DNA of 5,627 nt from Candidatus Moraniibacteriota bacterium. GTDB lineage: Bacteria; Patescibacteriota; Minisyncoccia; Moranbacterales; UBA9337. A model generated the notes under the pieces. It was given only the letters and a program-made list of their open reading frames with translations, made no database searches and had not been told where the DNA came from. Where the stretch lies: the NCBI GenBank assembly GCA_003507475.1, contig DNVQ01000041.1, forward strand, positions 3,059 through 8,685, given 5' to 3'. This document shows, in pieces, positions 1 to 5,560 of this stretch (its first letter is position 1; each line of letters starts with the position of its first letter). The translations under genes and the position numbers were made by a program.

Positions 1-17
1 GCGCCAAAGGTTGAGCC

Positions 18-47
18 TTGGGAATTTTATTGGGATGTCTATATAAT
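18..47 (+). promoter_or_regulatory. Sigma70-like promoter of the beta-glycosidase gene
   Basis: A perfect -10 hexamer TATAAT lies at 42-47 and a -35-like TTGGGA at 18-23, with an 18-bp spacer. Transcription would start near position 54, leaving a leader of about 40 nt before the ATG at 93. The predicted start falls within the palindrome at 51-62, which suits repressor control. This is pattern matching only; the -35 box matches the consensus at four of six positions. Confidence 0.6.
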
Positions 48-50
48 TTT

Positions 51-74
51 AGGTATATACCTAAGTATATACTT
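51..74. promoter_or_regulatory. Tandem palindromic operator-like site
   Basis: Two perfect 12-bp palindromes abut: AGGTATATACCT at 51-62 and AAGTATATACTT at 63-74. They share the core GTATATAC (53-60 and 65-72), repeated with a 12-bp centre-to-centre distance, close to one helical turn. They begin 4 bp after the -10 box and cover the expected transcription start. A regulator bound there as two adjacent dimers would block initiation of the glycosidase gene. The regulator is not in the window, so its identity is unknown; the site is inferred from symmetry and position. Confidence 0.5.
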
Positions 75-92
75 TTGTTTTAACCAAACAAA

Positions 93-1379
93 ATGGAAAA
101 AGAAAATAATTTAAAATTTCCAACTGATTTTTTATGGGGAGCAGCAACTTCATCCCATCAAGTAGAGGGTGGGACTAATAATGATTGGACCGAGTGGGAA
201 AAAAATAATGCTCAGAGACTAGCTCAAGTAGCTGATAAAAAATGGGAAAAATGGCAACAGGAAAAATTTCCCGAAATGTTTGAGTTGGAAAATTATATTT
301 CTGGAAGGGCTTGTGATCATTATAATCGCTACGAGGAAGATTTTGATTTGGCTAAAGAGGGCGGACACAATGCTCACCGTTTTTCCATTGAGTGGTCTCG
401 TATTGAACCGGAAGAAGGAAAATTTGATGAGAAAGAAATTGAGCATTATAGGCAAGTATTGCTGGCTTTACGAGAAAGAGGCTTGGAGCCTTTTGTTACA
501 ATGTGGCATTGGCCCAATCCTGTTTGGATTGGACAAATGGGCGCTTGGGAAAATAAAGATACTGTCAAATATTATTTAAGATATGCCGAACGTGTTTTTA
601 ATGAATATAAAGATCTAGTTAAATTTTGGATGCCATTAAATGAACCAGGAACAGAAGTTTCTCTTGGATATTTATTTGGCAATCAACCCCCTGGACTTAA
701 AAGTAAAATTAGTGCGAATGCTGCCTTTAAAAATTTAATGCAAGCTCAAAAAGCTTCTTATGAACTCGCAAAATCAATTTCTCCAAATTTTCAAATAGGT
801 TGCTCTCATTTTATGTTTGATATAAAGCCGTATAATAATCTTCCATGGAATATTTTAGCAGCTAAGATAATGGATTATTTCGCTAATTACAGATTTTTTA
901 AAAAATTTAATAATTCTTGTGATTTTTTTGGGATCCAGTATTATCAATTATTTGCTATAAATTTAAAATTAGGTGGACACTTTTGGGGGATTTTTGAAAA
1001 TAAAAAAGTTACCCAATTGCAAAGTGATTTGGGTTGGCAGATTTTTCCGGAGGGAATGTATAATGTTCTCAAAAGAGCATCAAAAAGTAAAAAACCAATT
1101 TATATCACAGAAAATGGTATTGCTGATGCTGATGATTCGAGGCGCGCTGAATTTATAAGGGGGCATTTAAAATTTGTACAAAAGGCAATTGCTGATGGTG
1201 TGGATATCAGGGGTTATTTTCATTGGTCACTTATTGATAATTTTGAATTTGTGGAAATGAGGGGTTTCTGGCCGCGTTTCGGTTTGATTGAAATCGATTA
1301 CAAAACTTTAGAACGAAAACCAAGGAAAAGTTTTTATGAGTATAAGAAGATAATAGAAAATAGTAAAAATATTTTTTAA
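93..1379 (+). CDS. Family 1 glycoside hydrolase (beta-glucosidase/beta-galactosidase type)
   Basis: This 428-residue protein is a GH1 retaining beta-glycosidase, an (alpha/beta)8-barrel enzyme that removes a terminal sugar from beta-linked oligosaccharides or glycosides. Family landmarks appear in order: the N-terminal FLWGAATSSHQVEG (13-26) with the sugar-binding Gln23, HRFSIEWSRIEP (95-106), the MWHWPNPVW strand (137-145), the acid/base Glu184 in LNEP, the nucleophile Glu340 in ITENG, and HWSLIDNFEF (377-386) near the C terminus. No signal peptide is seen, so it is probably cytoplasmic and acts on imported sugars. It is slightly short for the family (about 440-480), mainly through short loops. 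Two normally conserved positions differ: GIQYY (280-284) where GxNYY is usual, and DNFEF where DNFEW is usual. The ATG at 93 puts FLWG at the expected distance; there is no Shine-Dalgarno, only an A-rich leader. The gene stands alone behind its own promoter. Family assignment is secure; the exact substrate is not readable. Confidence 0.95.
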   Translation: MEKENNLKFPTDFLWGAATSSHQVEGGTNNDWTEWEKNNAQRLAQVADKKWEKWQQEKFPEMFELENYISGRACDHYNRYEEDFDLAKEGGHNAHRFSIEWSRIEPEEGKFDEKEIEHYRQVLLALRERGLEPFVTMWHWPNPVWIGQMGAWENKDTVKYYLRYAERVFNEYKDLVKFWMPLNEPGTEVSLGYLFGNQPPGLKSKISANAAFKNLMQAQKASYELAKSISPNFQIGCSHFMFDIKPYNNLPWNILAAKIMDYFANYRFFKKFNNSCDFFGIQYYQLFAINLKLGGHFWGIFENKKVTQLQSDLGWQIFPEGMYNVLKRASKSKKPIYITENGIADADDSRRAEFIRGHLKFVQKAIADGVDIRGYFHWSLIDNFEFVEMRGFWPRFGLIEIDYKTLERKPRKSFYEYKKIIENSKNIF

Positions 1380-1540
1380 ATTAATTTTGAATTTCTAATT
1401 TTGAATTTCGATTGAATTTTAAATGATTCAATGAGATAAATATGAGTTACTTGTAATTTAAAAAATAAAATAAATTTAAAGTATTTAAAAATTATAAATT
1501 AAGATTTGATTCAAAATTTAAAATTAGAAATTTGGCATTG
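1380..1540. repeat. AT-rich intergenic repeat element A with internal inverted repeat
   Basis: The gap after the glycosidase stop codon is a degenerate AT-rich element built from repeats of the type TTTTGAATTTC (from about 1385), followed by AAATGATTCAATGA at 1421-1434. A 13-bp perfect inverted repeat, AATTTCTAATTTT at 1390-1402 and its complement at 1520-1532, brackets the element. The same kind of sequence follows the stop codons at 4616 and 5400. No gene and no GC-rich terminator hairpin is seen here. Possible roles are a degenerate non-autonomous mobile element or an AT-only 3' structure; the sequence does not decide. Confidence 0.6.
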
Positions 1541-1567
1541 AAGTACTCTTCTTTTTCGTGTTATAAT
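1538..1567 (+). promoter_or_regulatory. Extended -10 promoter of the ABC ATPase gene
   Basis: TATAAT at 1562-1567 is preceded by the extended -10 dinucleotide TG at 1559-1560. TTGAAG at 1538-1543 can serve as the -35 box with an 18-bp spacer. The expected start is near 1574, giving a leader of about 37 nt before the ATG at 1611. Spacer and leader lengths are nearly the same as for the glycosidase promoter, which supports both calls. No operator-like palindrome is visible here. Confidence 0.65.
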
Positions 1568-1610
1568 ATATTTACCTTTGATTTTTTCGTAAAATAAAAA
1601 TAAAAAATAA

Positions 1611-2927
1611 ATGGAGGATGAAGTTTTAATAAAAGTACAAAATGTTGAGTTGACTTACAATGATGGTAAGCCAAATGCTTTTAGAGCCCTTAGGGATGTT
1701 AATCTTCAAATAAGAAAGAATTCTTTTGCTATTATTTTCGGTCCCAGCGGATGCGGTAAGTCTAGTTTATTAAATGTTATTTCCGGATTAGAAGTTCCTG
1801 ATAAGGGAGAAGTTTTTGTTGGAGAAAAAAATTTGCTCACCATGAGTAAAGGCGATCATGTATATTTTCATAGAAAAACTATCGGAATGGTTTTTCAATC
1901 TTATAACCTTATAACAACCTTGAGTGTGTTGGACAATGTGGCTATTCCTCAGATATTTGTTTCCAGTAATAAACAGACCAGGGAAGAAAAGGCACTCAAA
2001 CTCTTGGATAGATTTGGAATTAAACCGCAGGCCGATAAATTACCCTCTGAACTTTCCGGTGGACAGCAACAACGAATAGGTATAGCGAGAGCCATTATTA
2101 ATGATCAGCCAATAATTTTAGCTGATGAGCCTGTGGGAAATCTTGATTCCAAATCAGCTAATAACGTGATGCAGATATTGAGTGAATTGAACAGGGAAGA
2201 AAATAAAACTATAATAATGGTTTCTCATAATCCTGAAAATATAATCTGGGGAGATCATATTATATATATGAAAGATGGAATGGTGGTCAAAGAAGACATT
2301 AGAAATGCAAAGGGAGAGACAACTCAAGTTAGCAAAGAAGAAGAGGATGAATTTTCAAAGATAGAGGCTATGCTTAGAAATTTCCAGGGATTGACTGCGG
2401 AACAAATTAAGATATTAATCACTCCGATGAAATCTGAGATTTTAGCGCGGTCAGTTTTGGTTGACATGGATCAAAAACAAATGAGTATCTTGGAAGAGAG
2501 TATTCGAAGAAGAATTTTAAATACCATTACCCCGCAAGAATTTTTTGAAATAATGGATAAGTCCGATAGGGAGGGTGGAGTTGATATGGATGTCAGACGA
2601 GCGCATAAAGTTGCTAAGAAGGTAGAGGATTTAATTGCTTTGGCCCATACTGTTAACAATGTGGATAATGATGACAATGAGCGAAAGGCTAACGAAGTTG
2701 TCAAATATTTGTTGACTCAAGAAAATGTAAAAATCTCTCCAAATCAGCTGGAGCAATTAAAGGAATTAATTAAGCATAGAATAATGAATCGGATAGATAG
2801 AGGTGTGTTTAGGGAGCTTTTGGATGCGCCACCTAGCAAAAAGGGAGTTGGATTTAATTCCAAAACAGCTAAAAAAATAGCCAAGTCACTAGATATAATT
2901 TTAATGGTTGGTTATGGAATGAAATAA
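1611..2927 (+). CDS. LolD/MacB-type ABC transporter ATPase with duplicated C-terminal extension
   Basis: This is the ATP-hydrolysing subunit of an ABC complex, acting as a dimer on the cytoplasmic face of the membrane. Residues 1-230 are a complete ABC domain: Walker A GPSGCGKSS (44-52), Q-loop Gln96, signature LSGGQQQR (148-155), Walker B ending in Asp172-Glu173, D-loop GNLDS (176-180) and switch His206. The pattern matches the LolD/MacB/FtsE group, whose members are usually about 220-250 residues. This protein has 438. The extra 200 residues are charged and mostly helical in character, with no transmembrane segment. They contain an apparent duplication: about 286-345 aligns without gaps to about 375-434, joined by an Asn/Asp-rich linker. 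I do not recognise this extension. The permease partner is the next gene, but 483 bp of repeats intervene. The ATG at 1611 has no upstream Shine-Dalgarno; it fits the family N terminus. The ATPase call is secure; the exported substrate is unknown. Confidence 0.93.
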   Translation: MEDEVLIKVQNVELTYNDGKPNAFRALRDVNLQIRKNSFAIIFGPSGCGKSSLLNVISGLEVPDKGEVFVGEKNLLTMSKGDHVYFHRKTIGMVFQSYNLITTLSVLDNVAIPQIFVSSNKQTREEKALKLLDRFGIKPQADKLPSELSGGQQQRIGIARAIINDQPIILADEPVGNLDSKSANNVMQILSELNREENKTIIMVSHNPENIIWGDHIIYMKDGMVVKEDIRNAKGETTQVSKEEEDEFSKIEAMLRNFQGLTAEQIKILITPMKSEILARSVLVDMDQKQMSILEESIRRRILNTITPQEFFEIMDKSDREGGVDMDVRRAHKVAKKVEDLIALAHTVNNVDNDDNERKANEVVKYLLTQENVKISPNQLEQLKELIKHRIMNRIDRGVFRELLDAPPSKKGVGFNSKTAKKIAKSLDIILMVGYGMK

Positions 2928-2929
2928 GA

Positions 2930-2953
2930 ACGTAGAGACATGATTTATCATGT
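2930..2953. repeat. Small inverted repeat after the ATPase gene
   Basis: Just after the stop codon, ACATGA (2938-2943) and TCATGT (2948-2953) form a perfect 6-bp stem with a TTTA loop. The left flank reads CGTAGAG but its complement is missing on the right, so this looks like a worn copy of a longer palindrome. No T-tract follows, so it is not a standard Rho-independent terminator. Confidence 0.4.
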
Positions 2954-3010
2954 GTAAAATATTAAAATGCAGAAACGTAATTCTAGCGCGTCTAAAAAAT
3001 ATACAGGCTT

Positions 3011-3058
3011 GTCTTTGCGAGGAAGGTGCTCCATATGAAGCAATCCATCCCTATTCCC
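3011..3058 (+). repeat. Palindromic GTCTTTGCGAGG repeat, copy 1 (left part only)
   Basis: It starts with GTCTTTGCGAGG and continues through a degenerate middle to GCAATCCA, then stops where copy 2 begins. The right arm ending in CGCGAAGAC is absent. It therefore appears truncated, perhaps by insertion of, or recombination with, copy 2. Confidence 0.65.
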
Positions 3059-3148
3059 GTCTTTGCGAGGAAGGTAATCCTGACGCGGCAATCCAGAAAT
3101 ACATTTTGAAATATAATCCTGGATCGCTTCGGAGTACCTCGCGAAGAC
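3059..3148 (+). repeat. Palindromic GTCTTTGCGAGG repeat, copy 2 (short complete form)
   Basis: This 90-bp unit is almost palindromic overall. GTCTTTGCGAGG at the left end pairs with CCTCGCGAAGAC at the right end (11 of 12 positions), and an inner arm with ATCCAG on the left pairs with CTGGAT on the right around an AT-rich centre. In single-stranded DNA or RNA it would fold into one long imperfect hairpin. Similar TTGCGAGG...GCGGCAATCC repeats are known from intergenic DNA of several bacterial groups; membership in one of those families is from memory and not verified. Confidence 0.75.
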
Positions 3149-3233
3149 GAGGATAATTATGGATCGCCACAGTCACATTGATTACTCCGAATATGCAATT
3201 GCAACGGGGCAAGCAAAGCTCCTTCGCGAAGAC
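3149..3233 (+). repeat. Palindromic repeat, orphan right half (copy 2b)
   Basis: This stretch has no left arm but matches the right half of copy 3: it contains TGGATCG, then GCAACGGGGCAAGCAAA and ends in CTTCGCGAAGAC. It defines a second, longer type of right end, different from the short right end of copy 2. It may be the original right end of the 3059 unit, or what remains of another copy. Confidence 0.6.
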
Positions 3234-3248
3234 AACAAATAGACGTCT

Positions 3249-3378
3249 GTCTTTGCGAGGAGGTACTCCGACGCGGCAATCCAGGATTTACATTTAAAAT
3301 ATTATTCCTGGATCGTTACAGAAATATCGAGTACCCCAGTTATGGCAACGGGGCAGGCAAATATTTCTTCGCGAAGAC
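3249..3378 (+). repeat. Palindromic GTCTTTGCGAGG repeat, copy 3 (long complete form)
   Basis: A 130-bp unit running from GTCTTTGCGAGG to CTTCGCGAAGAC. The left half has the mini-hairpin GGAG-GTA-CTCC and ATCCAGGA, which pairs with TCCTGGAT past an AT-rich loop; the right half carries GCAACGGGGCAGGCAAA. The 8-bp palindrome AGACGTCT (3241-3248) abuts its left end. Its right end is 32 bp before the permease start. Together with copies 1, 2 and 2b it fills most of the 483-bp gap between ATPase and permease. I see no convincing gene, RNA gene or promoter in that gap. Confidence 0.75.
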
Positions 3379-3410
3379 AAGTAAATAACTGTGAACTATT
3401 TAATAAATTT

Positions 3411-4616
3411 ATGTTAGTATTTGATACAATTAGAATATCAGCCAGGTCATTTAAGAATAATCGATTGAGAACTTTCTTAACAGTGATTGGTATTAGCGTG
3501 GGAATTTCTTCGATATTTTTCTTAGTTTCTTTGGGTTATGGTTTTCAGAAAGTTGTTTTGGAGAGAATTGCCACTAGTGATTCATTGCTTTCTATCGATG
3601 TATTTCCCAAGGCTAGCTCAGATGGAGAAGCAAATGTAATTTTGGATGAGGATATACCGGAAATAGAAAAAGTGGATGGCGTTTTAAAAATAGCGCCTAT
3701 AATTACTCAAAAATTTAAATTACATAGCAGTGGCTATACCACTGAATCTAAGGTAAATATTGTAAATAAAGATTTTTTTAGATTAGAGGGTTTAGCTGTT
3801 CAAAGTGGTGAGTTTCTCTCTGATGAGGGTAAGAATGAAATAGTGGTCACTAGTTCAGTTTTGGATTTGCTCCATATTGATAATGATGATTTTAAAAATA
3901 AAGAGATAGTAATTGATATTTCCGCTTTGACCGAAAAAGAGAGAGATGATATTAAAAACAGTGAAACTGTGGAAAAAAAATATAAAATTATCGGAATGAT
4001 AAATGATAAGTCCAAGGCCAATGTTTATATATCTAATTCTTCTATTTCAGATTTGGGATTTAATTATTTTAATCGTATTAAGATAAGAGTTTCTTCGGAA
4101 GATAAAATTGGGTCTGTGCGGGATGCGATAAGTAGTAAGGGCTATATTGTTTCGGCTATCTCTGATACAGTTGACCAAACAAGAAAAATATTTGGTGTAA
4201 TTCAGATAGTTTTGCTGTCTTTTGGAATGTTGGCGTTGGTAGTTAGCGCAATCGGTATGTTTAACACCATGACTATATCCTTATTGGAGAGAACTCAGGA
4301 AATTGCTATAATGAAGTCATTGGGGGCATCGGCTCAAGATATCTGGAGCATGTTTTTGACGGAGTCTGTTTTGATTGGTTTTTTGGGTGGGACTATGGGA
4401 ATCGGAATTGGTTTTATGGGAACGGAATCTGTTAATTTACTCCTAAATTTAGTGGCCAAGAATTTTGGTGGAATGAGTGTTGATATATTTTATATTCCAC
4501 TATGGTTTGTTGTTTTTATAATAATTTTTTCCACAGTAGTCGGATTGGTGACTGGATTTTATCCAGCCAAGCGTGCGGCTGCATTGGATACTTTGGAAGC
4601 TTTAAGATATAAGTAG
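3411..4616 (+). CDS. MacB/FtsX-family ABC transporter permease
   Basis: The 401-residue membrane subunit probably pairs with the ATPase encoded upstream. Topology is the MacB/LolC/FtsX type: TM1 at about 20-44, a large extracytoplasmic domain at about 45-255 (MacB_PCD-like), then three helices at about 262-288, 315-340 and 361-384. The conserved cytoplasmic stretch LLERTQEIAIMKSLGAS (291-307) after TM2 and the C-terminal FYPAKRAAALDTLEALRYK (383-401) are family hallmarks. MacB-type complexes usually couple ATP hydrolysis to movements of the extracytoplasmic domain, exporting peptides or lipoproteins or driving envelope processes. In a cell without an outer membrane, lipoprotein release of the Lol type is unlikely. 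The frame is open back to an ATG at 3342, but those 23 codons are the right arm of palindromic repeat copy 3. ATG 3411, giving MLVFDTIRISARSFKNN directly before TM1, is the family-like start. No Shine-Dalgarno is present. Whether it is co-transcribed with the ATPase is unclear. Confidence 0.9.
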   Translation: MLVFDTIRISARSFKNNRLRTFLTVIGISVGISSIFFLVSLGYGFQKVVLERIATSDSLLSIDVFPKASSDGEANVILDEDIPEIEKVDGVLKIAPIITQKFKLHSSGYTTESKVNIVNKDFFRLEGLAVQSGEFLSDEGKNEIVVTSSVLDLLHIDNDDFKNKEIVIDISALTEKERDDIKNSETVEKKYKIIGMINDKSKANVYISNSSISDLGFNYFNRIKIRVSSEDKIGSVRDAISSKGYIVSAISDTVDQTRKIFGVIQIVLLSFGMLALVVSAIGMFNTMTISLLERTQEIAIMKSLGASAQDIWSMFLTESVLIGFLGGTMGIGIGFMGTESVNLLLNLVAKNFGGMSVDIFYIPLWFVVFIIIFSTVVGLVTGFYPAKRAAALDTLEALRYK

Positions 4617-4680
4617 TAAAAATACCAAATGCCAAATTCCCAATTCCAAATTTCCAATAAATGATTTAATGAATAAATGT
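4617..4680. repeat. AT-rich intergenic repeat element B
   Basis: Directly after the permease stop come short near-repeats of about 7-9 nt, CCAAAT, GCCAAATT, CCCAATT and CCAAATTT (4625-4653), then AAATGATTTAATGA at 4659-4672. The latter is nearly identical to the motif in element A (1421-1434). It is a member of the same degenerate family, probably without coding function. Confidence 0.55.
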
Positions 4681-4684
4681 TCGT

Positions 4685-4783
4685 GTCTTTGCGAGGTACT
4701 CCGAAGCAATCCAGGATTTACATTCAAAATCTTATCCCTGGACTGCCACATAAATTTTGAGTAAAAAATTTATTCGCAGAGAC
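4685..4783 (+). repeat. Palindromic GTCTTTGCGAGG repeat, copy 4
   Basis: A 99-bp copy: left end GTCTTTGCGAGG, then TACTCCGA, GCAATCCAGGATTTACATT, the complementary CCTGGA, and a worn right end ATTCGCAGAGAC. It has the same orientation as the other copies. It lies between the permease and the oxidoreductase gene, leaving only 44 bp before the latter. In those 44 bp a TATAAA at 4806-4811 is a weak -10 candidate without a convincing -35 box. Confidence 0.7.
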
Positions 4784-4827
4784 GAGTAATGATACCGTGA
4801 ATAAGTATAAATAATAAACTTAAAATA

Positions 4828-5400
4828 ATGAAATTTAATAAAAAAACTTTTGAAATAATTTTTTTTGCCAGAGCGGGGCAGGGTGCCAAGAGCATTGCAG
4901 AGTCTTTGGCTCAAGCTGCTGTAAGCGAGGGTAAATTTGTGCATGCCTTTTCTTTTTATGGACCGCAACGGAGTGGTGCGCCCACTAAGGCATATGTGAA
5001 AATTTCTAATGATCCGATTCGCAACCACGAGCCAATAACTGATCCTGATGTCGTAGTGGTCTTGGATGATACTTTGGTTACCAGTGAAGATGTGGGGAGA
5101 AATATAACCGAGCACGAGTCAGTGATTGTTAATACTAGAAAAAACGAAGAGGAAATTAGAAGAAGCATAAACAATTTTAAGGGGAATATCAAAGCTATTG
5201 ATGCCAATGGAATTGCGCTGGACACTGTGGGCATAATTCAGCCCAATGGTGTGATTTTGGGAAAATTAATCGGGGTCACTGAAATTGTAAAATTAGAAAG
5301 CGTGATTGATCAATTTAGAAAAATTTTTGAAAAAAAGATTGGAGAAGAATTAACCAAGAAAAATATATTGGCGATAGAGAAAGGATATGACTCCTTGTGA
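4828..5400 (+). CDS. porG: Pyruvate/2-oxoacid:ferredoxin oxidoreductase, gamma subunit
   Basis: The 190-residue product matches the gamma subunit (catalytic domain III) of the pyruvate/2-ketoisovalerate-type 2-oxoacid:ferredoxin oxidoreductases, cytoplasmic anaerobic enzymes that convert a 2-oxoacid and CoA to acyl-CoA and CO2 while reducing ferredoxin. Visible hallmarks are the glycine-rich loop ARAGQGAKSIAESLAQAA (14-31), FYGPQRSGAPTKAYVKIS (43-60), the strand DPDVVVVLDDTLV (72-84), DANGIALD (125-132) and NGVILGKLIG (140-149). The length is typical for a standalone gamma subunit. ThDP and iron-sulfur binding belong to the beta and delta subunits, absent here. In many genomes gamma is the first gene of a gamma-delta-alpha-beta operon, but the next 227 bp hold only repeats. 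The ATG at 4828 precedes the expected first beta strand; there is no Shine-Dalgarno. The gene ends in TGA. Whether the substrate is pyruvate or a branched 2-oxoacid cannot be settled, so the symbol is provisional. Confidence 0.9.
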   Translation: MKFNKKTFEIIFFARAGQGAKSIAESLAQAAVSEGKFVHAFSFYGPQRSGAPTKAYVKISNDPIRNHEPITDPDVVVVLDDTLVTSEDVGRNITEHESVIVNTRKNEEEIRRSINNFKGNIKAIDANGIALDTVGIIQPNGVILGKLIGVTEIVKLESVIDQFRKIFEKKIGEELTKKNILAIEKGYDSL

Positions 5401-5473
5401 AAATTTCAAATTTTAAATTTTGAATTTCAAATCAATTTCAAATGAATTAATGATTAATTTTTTTAAATAAATA
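5401..5473. repeat. AT-rich intergenic repeat element C
   Basis: Immediately after the TGA stop is an AT-only stretch of AAATTTCAAATTTT-type repeats followed by AAATGAATTAATGATTAAT at 5440-5458, corresponding to the motif in elements A and B. The first 30 nt can form a weak AT hairpin, and a T-run occurs later at about 5457-5463, but this does not resemble a standard terminator. From 5474 to 5560 I see no gene. Confidence 0.55.
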
Positions 5474-5560
5474 ATAATAGATTTAAAGAGTAACTAAAAA
5501 AGTATAACAATTAATTAAAAGGAATTCGTATATTCGTAGCTTGAAGGAGTTCTCGGTGAT

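Noticed and set aside
4..21. Hairpin CCAAAGG-TTGAG-CCTTGG as a terminator of an upstream gene
   Set aside because: The stem needs a bulged A, is only 6 bp, has no following T-tract, and overlaps the likely -35 box.
2938..2953. Rho-independent terminator after the ATPase
   Set aside because: The 6-bp stem is AT-rich and is not followed by a run of T, so it was listed only as an inverted repeat.
2950..3156. Open frame of 68 codons between the ATPase and the permease
   Set aside because: It runs through palindromic repeat copies 1 and 2; its internally repeated peptide (LCEEG twice) is only the translated repeat. It has no family resemblance and no ribosome binding site.
3011..3378. CRISPR-like array
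   Set aside because: Units differ in length (about 48-130 bp), abut or are truncated, are palindromic throughout and lack unique spacers of uniform size; no cas gene is near.
4806..4811. TATAAA as -10 box of the oxidoreductase gene
   Set aside because: No -35-like hexamer at 16-18 bp and no extended -10; in sequence this AT-rich such a match is expected by chance.
4732..5234. Antisense open frames opposite the oxidoreductase gene
   Set aside because: They lie opposite a clearly recognisable gamma-subunit gene and repeat copy 4, and show no domain-like sequence.
5398..5400. TGA as a sense codon (UGA = Gly code)
   Set aside because: The oxidoreductase gamma subunit already has its full usual length at this TGA, and what follows is the AT-rich repeat. 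No in-frame TGA interrupts any of the four genes.
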